DNA of 64,000 nt from assembly GCA_905250075.1 (NCBI GenBank), contig CAJNOP010000102.1, positions 99,168 to 163,167 of the forward strand. The letters are read 5' to 3'. This document shows, piece by piece, positions 1-12,410 of the stretch (positions within the stretch are counted from its first letter, which is position 1; the number at the start of each line of letters is the position of its first letter). Both the position numbers and the translations under genes were made by a program. Source of the DNA: Rotaria sp. Silwood1. Its lineage: Eukaryota; Rotifera; Eurotatoria; Philodinida; Philodinidae. The notes under the pieces are model-generated. The model was not told where the DNA came from, made no database searches, and saw nothing but the letters and a program-made list of their open reading frames with translations.

Positions 1-1909
1 ATATTTCTTTAAACGTTTAATGATGGATTTTAAATAATGAAAAAAACATCCATCATGAATTGTATTAGGAAGCTAAAAAGAAAAAAAAAGAGTAGCTTTC
101 ACTGTCATCAATGTGATAAACATTTTGTTACAAAAGTCATACCGTTTTGCAAACAGTGAAAACAATACTCACTAATATTGTAAATGTTGATTTGACTGCA
201 GTTTCAAAATCAGTCATCAAACGTTTAGGTGAGAATATCAATTTTCTTTCTTGTGCTGCTGATTGTAATAATTTAAATAACAATTGATAAGTCAAGGTTT
301 TCTTGTCGTTCAGTAAAATCCAAGCAACTGGTATTACTAAAAAGCAAAAAAAAACGAACAAAACATGAATAAAGAAAGAGGGACATAATTTCGAATTTCT
401 GTATTGAAAAATAAAACTCACCAATTCCTAAATCGTGTAATGCTTGAACTATATAAGTTTGTTTGAATGGACGTGGTGTGACTGCAAACGTACCATCAGC
501 AAATAATTGGGTGCTGGTGCATAACAATTTAAATTGTTCAGGACCAGAAAATATAATAATTCTCTTTTGTTCTTTTCCATAAATATGATCAATAACAACA
601 AATTCTTGTTCATTGTTTGTTACTTTAAATTGTTCAGATATTGAGAATGAAACATCTTTTGGCAGAGTTGGCATATTCTTATTGTGAGCTCGCCATAATG
701 ATTTTCCTATAGACCAAGACAGAAAAAAATAGAGCTAGCATACTTATATGTGTCACTAAAGCGAAGTATAGGCAAACACAAGAAATAAAAGTACACCTAC
801 TTATGCTATCAAATGTTGGCAATTGTTTCATTTCTTCATGTGTGAATTTCATTTGTGCTACTAATTTATTATATTGTCCGACTGAAGGAGGAACATTGGG
901 ATCAGACGATAAATCTTTCAATTTTGAAATAAAAATATTTTTCTTTTGTACCATTGCATTAGGAGAATGATTGTGCTCAGCTGTGGCTTTAATATAGGTA
1001 TAAACTGGTGAGTCTGGTGTACCAGTATTTGGTGATGTAATGATGAAGCATGGGCATCTTTTATTCGGATCACGATACAAATAACATTTCCATTTATTTC
1101 CTGTTTTAAGTGGACCATGAATCTGATATGTGTAACCATTCAAACAAATATTTATACCACGTTGGGATTTATACCACGTAATAGGATTATCAACAATAGT
1201 AGATTGAACTGGTGGAGATGATTTAGAACAATCTGTTGTTGATGTTAGTGAAAGTGAAGACAGATTTAATAAAGAAACACTGTCGTTCGATGATGTAGAG
1301 GATGTGGACAAAGATCGAGAGGATACTGAAGAAGATGATGATGATGAACATGAAGACATAATTGGTGAAGAATTTTTGAATTTAGGTGATGATTGTACTG
1401 TAACTGAACGTCTAAACAGAGAAATAGAAAAGAGAAACAAATAAAAATTAGTTTCAACAATAATACTTTGTAGAATAGAAAACAAGAGACAGTAAACAAA
1501 TTTTACTTACTGTGTAATAGTTTCAACTGCAGTTTTCGAACATTTTTTTGCAGATGAGGCTGACATTAATGTATGTTTGGTCCATGAGACTGTTGATATC
1601 GTTCTAGCTTTCGTCTGTCTAAGATATAAATGCGAAAAGCAAAATAAAGTAGAGGAGAAGAGTTGAGCTTAAAAGAATAAAAAAAGCTTACTTGCTTTTA
1701 TTTAAACTTGAACGTGGTATTGATGGTGAGGAGCTACGAACATTTCCTCGATTAATTTTCCTGCTTCGAGTGTTATCTGATGTAGTCACTGATGTAGATG
1801 TAGAAGATGAGAATGACGGCAAACAAGTGATAAGACTATTTGACGATGAAGTAGTGCTAGTAGAAGCTGCAGCAGCAGCTCTTTCCGCTGATCGAGTCTC
1901 TGCAACCAT
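1..1909 (-). CDS. FLYWCH zinc finger / MULE transposase-domain protein, cut by left edge
   Basis: Transposase-type gene of the Mutator superfamily, possibly host-tamed. I read six exons with GT-AG junctions in frame: 1909-1692, 1618-1511, 1411-801, 706-422, 336-173 and 72 to beyond the edge. The N-terminus is rich in Ser and Ala. A FLYWCH-type region follows (WYKSQRGINICLNGYTY, then paired Cys in KRCPCF and a final HNH), then a MULE domain: FADGTFAVTPRPF (first Asp of the DDE triad), VAWILLNDKK, LMTDFETAVKSTF (second Asp), and LPNTIHDGCFFHYLKSI, typical of the GCxFH segment of the family. The catalytic Glu and the C-terminus lie outside the window. The start is the ATG at 1909. Frames and splice sites look intact, so it is either a young element or a used gene. 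I see no terminal inverted repeat on the right side. Confidence 0.75.
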
Positions 1910-2149
1910 TAAATTTACAATGTTGAAAGTAGAATCATTGTTAGTATATTAGTATATTTACCAATCATTGTCTTACCGAATAGCTCGGTACTGCTCTTAT
2001 GTAACACGGTGACATCTATAGCCGTGTAAAAACATGAATAATGTACGTTAAACCGTAAGTTAGGTAGGATACCTGAAAAGCTGCGGACGTTCTGAAGCAT
2101 GGTACATACTATAGTCATCTCAAAAAAAAACAATGGATATAAACATTCT

Positions 2150-2545
2150 TTCTGTAAAAAGCCTGAGTTTTTTGGTTACGATAGCTCTGATTTATTATTA
2201 CGAAAGCCCTGTAATTATAAATATCCATATACTACGTTTATAGTGCGATAGCCTTGTAATAACCGTTACGATAGCTCTGTAAAATTCGTTACGATAGCCC
2301 TGTATTATCGCTCATATTTCTTCAATAAAGTTTTGTACGACAGCCCTGTATCAGCGGTTACGATAACCCTGTAAAATTCATTACGGAATGCCTGTAATTG
2401 AGGACGTGATATTTTAAAATGGTACATATCAAATCACCGGTTACGATCACCCTGTAAAATTCGTTACGATAGCCCTGATTTTTTGTTACGAAAACCCTGC
2501 TTCTGTCGTTACGAAAGCTCTGTTACGGGCTTTCGTACTGTCAAT
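2150..2545. repeat. Degenerate short tandem repeat array (GTTACGATAGCCCTGTAAAATT-like)
   Basis: A unit close to GTTACGATAGCCCTGT recurs about 14 times, on the same strand, with irregular spacing of about 20 to 60 bases and many base changes. It sits just upstream of the FLYWCH/MULE gene start. It is not a CRISPR: spacers vary in length and are not unique blocks. Confidence 0.75.
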
Positions 2546-5500
2546 TCGTTACGAAAGCTAGACAAAAAAAAACGTGACGAGTTGACACATTCCCGATAGT
2601 TCGAGGAATATATCATCATCATCAGAATAACAAGATGAGAAATTCAACTATGGACTACGGTTACCAGAACACTTATTATGATAATACGCAAGTCACTGAC
2701 TATTTATATCCAACTACTCATCCAACGTCAACATACATGTTTACAACTAACTATTTCCTAACCTAGAACTTGATATATGCGATCAATATTGTTAGAGAGC
2801 ACTCTAACAAACATCAATCTTTATTTTTTCATATTTCCCGTGTGTGTATGTGTACCTATTTCCTTTTAGTATGCGTATTCACTCTGATACATATCTAAGT
2901 CAATTTGTTTTTTATTGCTGTTCCGTCCATGAAAATTTATTAAAATTCTCAATCTTTCCTTCTGTTCTAAATTTGTTTAAATGCATTTAAAAAGAAGATG
3001 CTTGCCATCATCTTCTTTGTTATACTAGTATTGGCTGAAGTAGGAGAGCTGAACTCATTACTTACCTCCTTCTCTCTTTGTCTTCTATCTTTCCTTTTCT
3101 CTCACTTTCCTTTATCCTTTGTGTTTCGATTTTTCTTTTCTTTTGTGTGTATGAACGTGTCTGTGTAACAAGTATCTTGGAACAAGAATTCACTTTTTAT
3201 TTTATTTTCCTTTCGCGATTTTGAGCGACGTCTTTCACTTGATTTGCCTATCAATAATAGATCTCTTTAGCATGTGACGATTGAAGCTATGTTCGAGATT
3301 GTTCTTCTTGAATTGTCAGTGTTTGTTTTATAACGGAGTTCTTATGTGTCTTTTTATGAAATAGTTTGCAGTTATTTTAATCTTCCTTATTTTTGTTGTT
3401 GTTTCTCTACACACTATTAATTGCAAAGAAACTAGAAAGATCATATCTATTAAACTTGAATAAAGTGGCAAAAGCATTTATAATCTTCAATAATCTAAAT
3501 TAACAACATTCTATGAATTATATTTTTATACATTAATTGAAAATAGGAAAAAAAGAATGAGATTGTACGTCTAGTCACCGTTTTCAGTGTCTTACTAGTA
3601 AATTAAAACTAAATTATTTTGATTCAACAAGTAAAATCCTTTCCTATAACTGATGTAACATCTCATCGTTATCGAGTCCCTTCCTTACATATAAATCACA
3701 AGGAATAATGATGCATAGTTCATTTTCTTTGAAAATATGCGTTTCATAAGTTAAACACTGTTGAATACATTATCAAGTATCATGTTGTTTGCTTTCATTT
3801 TCTGAGAAAATAATATACTTATTTGTGATACACCATTCTCTAATTTCGAGCACATACAATAGAATTATTTTGAAGAAGTGTTCGAAGTCATTCGATATAT
3901 ATAGGATATTTTTTGTGAATCTTTGTTTACTACACTCACTTGATTTACTCACTTTAATTAATAGAAAGCGTTCTTGCCACATATATGACTATACACTTTT
4001 TCAATATACTCCCCACTTTCACTCGTAAACATACAGGTGTAGATCGATTGATATGTATAATGGACATGGTCTGGTGTAATTTGTTATTGATTTTTTGATA
4101 TAAATACGTTCTCTTTCGTTCTATGAGAACGAGAACACAATCGAAGCCGCTTGAGTATCACTTCTCATACCATGCTGTATGACTTGAGGGAAAATGCAAT
4201 ACTATCAACTAAGGTTTTTTTTATTGATACTCCACTTATTGCTGACATTCTGTTCTCTTTATAATAGACAAGATGTATGTGATCGAATATATTCAAGCAA
4301 TGATCACCATTCATTACAACTATTCAATTTGATCATCAGCTACCATATATGGGACTCTCGCAACACTTTTCCAAAATGCTAAATCTCACTTGAATAACAG
4401 TTTTGAAATGTTCTTATAACCATAGAAAGATAAAAAGAAAGTTTTTATCATTTTTTTTATAGTTAACTACCATTTTGTGGTATAATTAGTATAGTCACAA
4501 AGTTGACAGAACAAGAAAGTCGTTTCTATTCTCCTTGTGGAGAATTACTTTGACTCTATTGTGTACTACATTTGAATCTTTCACAAACCTTTCTTCTTTT
4601 AAAATTACTCGTCTTTGAAGAGAATCAATTGAAAATACTTGAGACAAATAGAAGGAATTCCGATTAGTTTCAATATAAACGAATATTCAAACTAATATCA
4701 TTTGATATCTCATGTCTATCTTTCTCTTCTTTTCATGATGAATTTATTAGGTATAGTTTTTCTTCTCAATTATATCGAGTAGATCTCGAAAAGAAATTCG
4801 AAAATCATTTACATTATCATCAAATGGAAGTGTTGATGCTAAAATATTCACGAACCAGTATTGGTCAATGTCGTATAATTCGGCACTCCACTAGCTGCAA
4901 AAACTAAAGTTGATGCGAGATCAGATCCGATTAAGATATTGTTGACATAGAGTTAAATACCATTCATTGATAGCAACAGGTGAATCCCTTGTAGCAAAAC
5001 ATAGAAATGGCATGCAATAGACACCGGTGCCTGTTGCGATTGGCAAAACGTGAACAAAAACACTCGAGAAAGATTGAGGCTGAATTCAAAGAATAATTGT
5101 GAATGGTTGGTTGATGGTATTGAGTTCAAGGAGACTCGATATTTTGAAAAAAGGAGGATAGGGGTTCCAAAATGAAGCATTTTGTCGTATTTCATGCGAT
5201 GATCTCGCTTTGATCGATATTTGTCAATTCATCAATGTAACCCTAGGAAAATCATACAGTCTACTCTCAACAAGTTTGTTCTATTTATAGACATCTGCTC
5301 GGATAATACTGAAGTATGTGTTGTCATGAATCTTTTTCTATGTATTAGTATAATCAGAAAGAATCGATCAGTATTCAAAAAATATCGGTACTGAAATTCA
5401 TATATTTTTACCGGAAATCACTCTTCAAAACGGAACAAGTGTCATCTTAGTAACCTTTCACTTTTATCTAAGTCGTGCGAATAATGAGGGCGTTATTTTG
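2546..5500. other. Gene-poor AT-rich interval
   Basis: No convincing gene. Minus-strand fragments at about 4750-5220 (for example LPIATGTGVYCMPFLCFATR and NILASTLPFDDNVNDF) look like a decayed coding exon with stops, but I do not recognise the family. Confidence 0.4.
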
Positions 5501-5570
5501 GAGGTGGGTGGGGGTGGGGTGAGTGCGAGTGAAGAGGACATTAACACCCACACCCACACCCACACCCTAC
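5501..5570. repeat. Telomere-like G/C inverted tract 1
   Basis: G-rich arm (GGTGGGTGGGGGTGGGG) then a 25-base spacer then a C-rich arm made of ACACCC units. It could fold into a hairpin. Confidence 0.8.
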
Positions 5571-6404
5571 ATGCACAAATAGACTGCAAATTGGTATTTC
5601 TCAAAAACTAAATCGGTTTCGTCTTCTGACCGATTAAATAGAGTTAAAGAAAAACAATATTTTTTTCTAAATTTTTTTCTCTTATATGTTATATTTTTGT
5701 TATCAGCAAAAAAAATAGCATTCTTGGCCGTTGTTATATTTCATATAATGAACTAACAGTATCTAACTCTGCGAATGTGCAGAAAAGAAAATCTAAAAGT
5801 ATTTTTTTTATACACTATGTCACTTCAATATGAAATTTGTCTATGCCTATTCTTCGTTTTCTCTTTTATATTGACCTAGTGTTCTAACAATGACTTCATC
5901 ATTGGTCTGAATAGGCTAAAAACGAACGCCGTAAATGTCAACTATTTATTCCATAGAAGATAGTAATCGGAAATATCACTAACCATTCATGTATGAGAGA
6001 CATATCTACATTATGTTCAATTCCAAAAAATCATTTAAACTCATAAAAAACATATAAGCTCAAGAAAATCATTTGAAATCACAAACATGACAGATTTCTG
6101 TTTCCCCTTTGCTTCATCCACCCCTACACCCCACACACGACCTTATCTATCACGTTTTTATTTTTTACGTTTTAAAATAAAATAATATCTTTGTTCTACA
6201 CGTTTAAAGTATAATCAACAAAGAACTACATCTAAACAGCTTTTATTATGAAAATTTATTCCCTCGACTGTAGGGAGGATCATATGAAATAAAATGCGTT
6301 TGTCTGTCTGTCTGTTTATTTAAAAAAAAATGATGACATAGTTAATAATAAATCAATAATGGAGAGTGAAAATTTAAATGAAATGATATAATGTCTTTTA
6401 ACAA
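5571..6404. other. Intergenic, no gene seen
   Basis: AT-rich sequence with a short TCTG microsatellite near 6300. AATAAA-like sites occur on the minus strand downstream of the cupin gene. Confidence 0.5.
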
Positions 6405-6989
6405 TTATAATTCAATTTTATCTTTATTATGAAAATGTACATCTGGAACTTTACTTTTTGGATAAGTTATATCAATAATGGGTAAATTATTTTTTTCACA
6501 ATAATTAACATATTTTCCTAAGATTGATCTCCAATCTTCAATAGCAATTGTATTACCAAATTCATCTAAAAATTCTAAGGCACCCCAAACAAAAAATAAA
6601 ACTTCTGTTTCTCCATGATTGTCATCAATATACAATGTATGAACAGATCCAGGAGTTTCATGAACAACATCACCTGCTCGAGATAACCATTCAGGATGTT
6701 CTTTATAACCCCAAGCACCTTTAAAGGTATAGCCATATACTTGATCATAATGACGATGTATACCTAACATACTTCCAGGTCCACCTTTCAGAATATTTAT
6801 CCATAAACCAGTATGAGGATCAACTTTTAATAATTTTATTTTTATATCATATTTTGGATCACCATATGGCATATAATACGAGTTGTTAGAATTTATATGT
6901 GTTGGACCGTTTGCTAATAAAAAATCATAGTCTATTCCATATGATACACCAATTAACAGACAAATACCAATTATATAAAACATTTTCAT
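6405..6989 (-). CDS. Secreted cupin, 2,4'-dihydroxyacetophenone dioxygenase-like
   Basis: 194 residues, no intron. Residues 1-18 form a signal peptide (MKMFYIIGICLLIGVSYG), so the protein probably enters the secretory path. A single cupin barrel follows. The motif HRHYDQ (His78, His80, Gln83) with His117 (GSVHTLY) supplies the usual metal-ligand pattern, with Gln where many cupins have Glu. GYTFKGAWGYKEHPEW and the following GDVVHETPG match what I know of bacterial dihydroxyacetophenone-dioxygenase-like cupins. The substrate cannot be told from sequence. Lack of introns and bacterial-type relatives suggest horizontal origin followed by gain of a signal peptide. The first ATG starts directly at the hydrophobic segment, which supports this start. 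Confidence 0.75.
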   Translation of the reverse strand: MKMFYIIGICLLIGVSYGIDYDFLLANGPTHINSNNSYYMPYGDPKYDIKIKLLKVDPHTGLWINILKGGPGSMLGIHRHYDQVYGYTFKGAWGYKEHPEWLSRAGDVVHETPGSVHTLYIDDNHGETEVLFFVWGALEFLDEFGNTIAIEDWRSILGKYVNYCEKNNLPIIDITYPKSKVPDVHFHNKDKIEL

Positions 6990-7710
6990 TTATCTAAAAT
7001 AGAGATTTTATAACTTTCCATCAGTTTATTTCCAGACGAAGCATCTTTCTTCAAAAATAAAAAGCAAACATACATCCCCGAACAAAAGCATTCACACACT
7101 TCTCTTCTCTCTTACATGTCATGATAGATCGATGTTTTTCTTGTGAGGGATGCATTAAAATAGAAGAGAGAAGAAAGATAAAAAAAAAACAAGAAAATGC
7201 ATCCCACATCATCACAACAGATAAGATAGAACACCATGCACAAACACACAAGCAAGAGAGCATAAATAACTATCTAGCGATGTAAACATGACCAAGGACC
7301 ACAACAGAAGACATCTTTATTATTATATTCATTCTGATTGCCTATTATAAATATACCCAATGAAGATCTTATCAATGAAATATCATCTTACTTTTTTTGT
7401 TTTAAAAAAGTAACTCCTTTCTCTCCTTATCTGAGAAACATGCGTTAGGCTTAACTACTTCATTTAACTAAGTTAGATAAGAAATAACCAGAAAGACAAA
7501 AAACGACAACATGATGACATAAATTTTACAGCGAGCACAAATTGAATATCTATTAAAAATCAAAAATTAAACTTACCGAAATATCAACCGATTTCTATGG
7601 ACTATACACTTCAGAAAAAACATTTTTATTACTTTCAATGCACATTTATTTAATTCTCGACAATATACAATTAATTCAAGAAATAAACTCAATATTATAC
7701 GGGGAGATGA
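6990..7710. other. Intergenic, no gene seen
   Basis: AT-rich spacer upstream of the cupin gene. Open frames here are short and low in complexity. Confidence 0.5.
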
Positions 7711-7768
7711 ATGGGTATGTTGGTATGGAGTGTGGACGTAGATCAATAGAAACCAACACCCACACCCT
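7711..7768. repeat. Telomere-like G/C inverted tract 2
   Basis: A weak G-rich arm (GGGTATGTTGGTATGGAGTG) faces a short C-rich arm (ACACCCACACCC). Confidence 0.6.
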
Positions 7769-7969
7769 GAGCTAGGAGTAGATAGTGAAGAAGTCATGAA
7801 AATCAACCAATTTTTCAAGACAAAGTTCGAAGAAGTGTTGAATGAATTCGAATAATGATGTCCTCATGCTTTATGCGTCTTTTTGTGGAATGAGTAAAAT
7901 ATTTGCAAAACTTTAAAAAGTACTCGATGCCCTTTCGCTGTTTTAATGTTTTTCTGGATTTTTCTTATA

Positions 7970-8193
7970 GTGTGGGTGTGAGTTTGTGGAAAGAAGACCC
8001 CCACCCCCACCCGCTCCCACCCGCCCCCACCAACATCCATACCCAGCCGCACCCACATCCCCACACAGCCACATCCACAACTACACACCCACAGTCCCAC
8101 CACACCCAGCATCCACACACTCACATCTACACAAACACCCACATCCGTACATCCACACCGTTACCCATCCACCCACGTTCACGCCCACACCCT
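7970..8193. repeat. Telomere-like tract 3 with a long C-rich arm
   Basis: A short G-rich arm (GTGTGGGTGTGAG) is followed by almost 200 bases of CCCACA/CCCACC-type sequence. Proline/histidine-rich open frames across it are by-products of the repeat. Confidence 0.8.
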
Positions 8194-8367
8194 TTTCTTG
8201 ATGCAGCAGAGAAGTTCACACTGAAAGATAAAATGTATACTGGACGCTCGTTTGTCTTCCAAACGGGTTGAAGTATTTTTTGATCATTTAGTAATACAGT
8301 TATCTATGACCTGGAATATCAAAAAGAATGCTACTGTTCAGAATAATAAATCAGCAACTAGTGTTTC

Positions 8368-9412
8368 TCAATTCTTGATAATGACGTCAAACAGGAACCA
8401 AGGAAAGTCATCATCGAATTCTGATGTAACATTGGCTTTGAGTTGAGTAAAATAAGTTAATGATCGAAAATTTTGAACTGTTCTTTCATCCTGATCAGAG
8501 TCATAGTCTCGTGTCGACCAATGTAACTGAAGAAACATACGTTGTAGCGTCTTGTTGGAAGTCAACACATGTGTTCACCAATTTGCATCCAGCAATGTTT
8601 GTTGATTCCAATCACAATTAACATAGGTGAAAAGTGTATGAAGATTAGGACAACACGACAATAATTTCTCAAGATATTTATCCTTCTCTGCTTCGAATGG
8701 ATAATTTATTTTTAAGTCAACTTTAATCATAGCTGTGAGGCGCATATTGTTAGGATCGAGCCTGACCCACGATCTTCGTGCAGTCCCACGATTGGTTTGT
8801 GTCAGTATGTAAATAGCGCCACGTTTCGCACGCGCAACTAGCCGTACGACAGGCGGTACGTTTCCAGTATGCGTTCGACATAATGGTTCTAGAGCTCCAA
8901 TGTGAGAATTCTTCGAAACGGTCATTGGTTGAGTACGTCCACTTCGAACGGTATGTGAAGGAGGCATCAGCGAACAAAATAATGGTGACAAGATATAAGT
9001 TGTACTTGAACTATGAACGTCTTCGTCATAGTAAAGTTCAGCTGAAAAAGTACGGATTTGACGGCATCGATCCAAGATTTGAATAGCCAAGATAAGAGGG
9101 ATTTTGTTCACGTGTATATAACGTAGAGCTGGAAAATAAAACGTAAACATTCTGCTCATGAGTTTTTTACTGCATTTTAAATCCATATATATATCTAATC
9201 GTTGAAGTGAAGAACAATGCTGACAAAAGAGAACCTGTACGATTCGTTCTTGAAGACCACTCTCTAGAATATCAGTATTCAGTTTGATATGGAATGAAGT
9301 AAGAGCCGAGAATGATGAGAGATGATTCACAATATTCAACTCATTCTTGGTCGCATAGGCGTATGCCAATTTAAGATGTTGGACTTGTTTGAATTCTTGC
9401 AAAGGATGTTCC
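8368..9412 (-). pseudogene. F-box/LRR-like protein relic (bdelloid-type family)
   Basis: Leucine-rich sequence with the periodic patterns seen in the F-box/LRR-like gene at 31919-35881 (for example QVQHLKLAYAYATKNE, SSLQRLDIYMDL, CCPNLHTLFTY). The first exon with the F-box is missing; a splice acceptor precedes 9412 (TTTTAG before GAACATCC). The frame holds to a TGA at 8575-8577 and continues in the same frame for 66 more codons, so this is an in-frame nonsense change. A segment of about 200 bases at 8745-8950 is richer in GC and in Arg/Thr/Pro and breaks the leucine pattern; it looks inserted. Such proteins usually act as substrate adaptors for ubiquitin ligases, but this copy is probably dead. 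Confidence 0.6.
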
Positions 9413-10557
9413 TAAAATAGTCAAATTCGTTTGTTTTACAAACAACATAACCGAACTTTCGAATGCGCAAAAAAGTCTGCTTTGTGTAACATATTTCTCT
9501 CTATCTACGAGGAAAATCATCATTAGTTATACAATCAAATTTCAAAGCTTCACATTCTAATTAGCAAATTAATATTTATAGATAAAGTTCAAAACATAAC
9601 ATTCTATTCAATCCGACACGAATCAAATTGATGTGTGTGCGTGTGATAGAACAAAAAATGAATTTTTCATTTCTTTTTTTTGTAGTGCAAGTGAAAGAGA
9701 ACTCAGCTTAGAGAATGATACGTACGTGAAAAAATTTATCAATGGAATTGTAACCATTGATCGAGTTCGAAAGTGAGAGTGAGTGAAACTTCTCCAGTAC
9801 AAGAAGTCGATTGATGTGTTTATTTATAAACCATAAAACGCCGAAAAAAGGTATGTTGAGTCAAGATAATCAAAGATTTCAAACCAGAGTTCATTTGATA
9901 GATCTTCAATGCGTGATAGTCTTTCATTGAACATTTTGCTTTTGGTCGTTCTCTTCAACGACTGCGTACTATTTATAAAAATATTAAAGACGCAAGCTGA
10001 GCAAATGTTGCAACATCATTTGTCAGCGCATGGTTGAAACACGAAGAAATGAAAAAGCATACATCTCCATCCTTATCTCTTGCTTATTTTGTCACTTTTT
10101 TTGTTGACAATAGAATAGCAAAAATCATAACTCAATCTAAAAGAGAAAAAAAATGTTTTTTAAAAGCGGCATCACACTAGTATGTAAGAACCAAAGAATA
10201 TGAATGTAACTACTAAACGATATCGCGGGTGAGGGTATGATGACGAGTTTCGAAATAATGACTTCCCAAGAGCAGTTTCGGCCTTGCTCAAGGCATATCT
10301 TCACGTAGCAATCAAAATTTTCGACATAATTTACAAACAAAGAAATGATTCTATTATGAAGACTTACGCTTTGTTTACGTCTACGTTGTTGATTTCTTCG
10401 TTTTTTTTCAACGCGATCGGATCGTTGCAGTTGTGGATTCGATGTGTTTGGTTTCTGTGCTTGTTTGTGTTTATTTGATTCAGTTCACTTTACTTCGAAA
10501 GAGTTCTGTTTATTACTCATTCGTCATAGTTTCTGTAGAAAGTTCCGAAAAGCTAGT
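9413..10557. other. Intergenic, no gene seen
   Basis: No F-box exon for the relic at 8368-9412 could be found here. Open frames are short and without recognisable domains. Confidence 0.45.
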
Positions 10558-10578
10558 TGGGTGCGAGTGGATGTGGGA

Positions 10579-10917
10579 TAGAGCCCGTCGGGTAGGACCC
10601 GGGCTCGGTCGAGGCCGAGTCTGGGTCGGGTCCAAAATTTTTGAACTGCATGGGCTCTAGCTAAGAGTAAGAGCCGATTATAACTTGATTATTATAAGAT
10701 CACCATCAAGATTACCTGAGAAATGTGTAAAATGTGCTGGTCACGAAATACATATAATTCAAAAAAAAACATCTCGTCTCTTCGGAGCGATTATTAGATC
10801 CTGATTAGTAAATTTCATTATGAGTATTAAGAGTATGGTTCTTGGTCCGAGTCTAAAAACTTTTAACCCATTGGGCTCAGGCCAGGGTACCAAAAAGTGT
10901 GGACCAGACGGGCTCTA
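10579..10917. mobile_element. hAT-like MITE inside a telomere-like tract
   Basis: 339 bases with imperfect terminal inverted repeats, TAGAGCCCGTCGGGT at the left and TAGAGCCCGTCTGGT read inward from the right (14 of 15 match). GC-rich ends contain GGGCTC and GAGTC motifs on both sides. No open frame. The flanking 8-mers agree only in part, so the target duplication is unclear. G-rich telomere-like sequence occurs on both sides, so the element seems to have split such a tract. Confidence 0.6.
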
Positions 10918-10926
10918 GTGTGAAGT

Positions 10927-10993
10927 GCGGGTGTGGGTGTGGATGTAGGTGTGAGAAAAGGAAATACCAATAATCGTATTCACACCCACACAA
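10927..10993. repeat. Telomere-like G/C inverted tract 4
   Basis: G-rich arm with GGGTGTGGGTGTGG, a 30-base spacer, then CACACCCACACA. The G-rich arm seems to continue at 10558-10577 on the far side of the MITE. Confidence 0.8.
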
Positions 10994-12410
10994 AAATTGA
11001 CAAATGTTTTTAAAATAATATGTGCTCAATTTCATTTATGATCGAACTCGAGCTTTTTACAGCAGCCATGTCTACTAATACAGAGGATCCTTGTTGTTCA
11101 TTTGGATAGCTGGTCTTATTTTTTTCAGGTGTGCCGTTTTGACTTCTTTCTTCATTTTGATTTTCACAAGGGTCTTGTTCTACATGTCTTATGAGCTCTA
11201 TCACTGTCGTCATTCTGTTTGCCTCTAGAAGTTTGTGTTGTCTTACGATAATGTATATGAGAATGGTCCAAAACTCTTCGAGACCAACAAAGATGATAAA
11301 CAGCCAGCCAAAAATTTTGCTAGTGGTGGAATCAGAAATATGAACCAACAGGCCGAAAATCGAGCCAACGTCTTGACTAGTGCAAAAGTAGAAAATTAAT
11401 AAAATACATTGTTTAAGTCTGTTCCGTGTCTGGTGACGGCAGATGCTGTGAAAGTAATGAATTAAGTATTCGGCTGGTGATGTTGTATTATCTGGAGGTT
11501 CCTCGACTCGACCATCCAAGTTATTATTATGTTTACGAGGTGGCGTATCTTCTAAATATAGATTACAGAGTCACATTATAAAAAGAATGACGTTCACTGG
11601 TATCCACTCATTTCATCCGAAGCTGTCCAAATATACAGTTTCCCTTCTTGAGACACTTTCTTTTCAGCTTAGAAATTAGTAATGTATGTTTCATAGATCG
11701 ATGAAAAATAAGCGGGAAAGAAGTGTAAAATCTGTCTTGCAATTTCATTTTTAGACAGCCATGCATTTCATAACGGTCATTAATGGTCTTTCTTCTGTTT
11801 ACAACTCGAACAAAGTTATCACAATGTACTCTAAAACAGTTTGCTGCAACTCTAACGACACTATTCAAGTACGAAAAATTATTTTGATTTGTCATCGCGC
11901 TAGAGTAGACTGTTTGGTCATTTTTGGTGAACTTCAATACGACAAGTTCACTGTATGAGTAATGACATCAAAAAAGCAATCAACATAGACATGTTGATGA
12001 TTATTGGAGCCAAAATGAAAAGATCATTTTCTCATGATTCTACCTATTTGTTCCAAATAAATAATTTACTAACCAGATGGTTGTGCCATTGGAATCAACC
12101 AGTCACTAATACTCAAACTAGATAATAGAAGAGATGTAAAGTCTTGGTTTTCGTGACCACAAAGCAGGTGACAAAGGAAAAATATTTGCTAATCTTCATT
12201 TTGGTAAAGTAGTAATTTTTACTCATTTATTTGAGTTTGTCAAACAAGTTGTTCCTTTGGCTAGTTTAATCTACTAAAAATATGTGACCGACAATGAGGA
12301 GTCAGTCGTTTATTTTCTATGTTTCACATTTATGTATGATTACTACTGTCCATCAATTATTTATTGTCTAGTCATTTCTTACGTACTATTCCTCTTGTAT
12401 CCTTTCCTAT

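Noticed and set aside
2150-2545. CRISPR-like look of a repeated 16-22 base unit
   Set aside because: Spacing is irregular, units vary strongly, spacers are not unique fixed-length blocks, and the DNA is eukaryotic.
4750-5220. Possible gene on the minus strand
   Set aside because: Coding-like fragments exist but have several stops and no family could be named; kept only as a remark.
7903-8271. Pro/His-rich open frames over the C-rich tract
   Set aside because: They follow only from the CCCACA-type repeat and are present in more than one frame.
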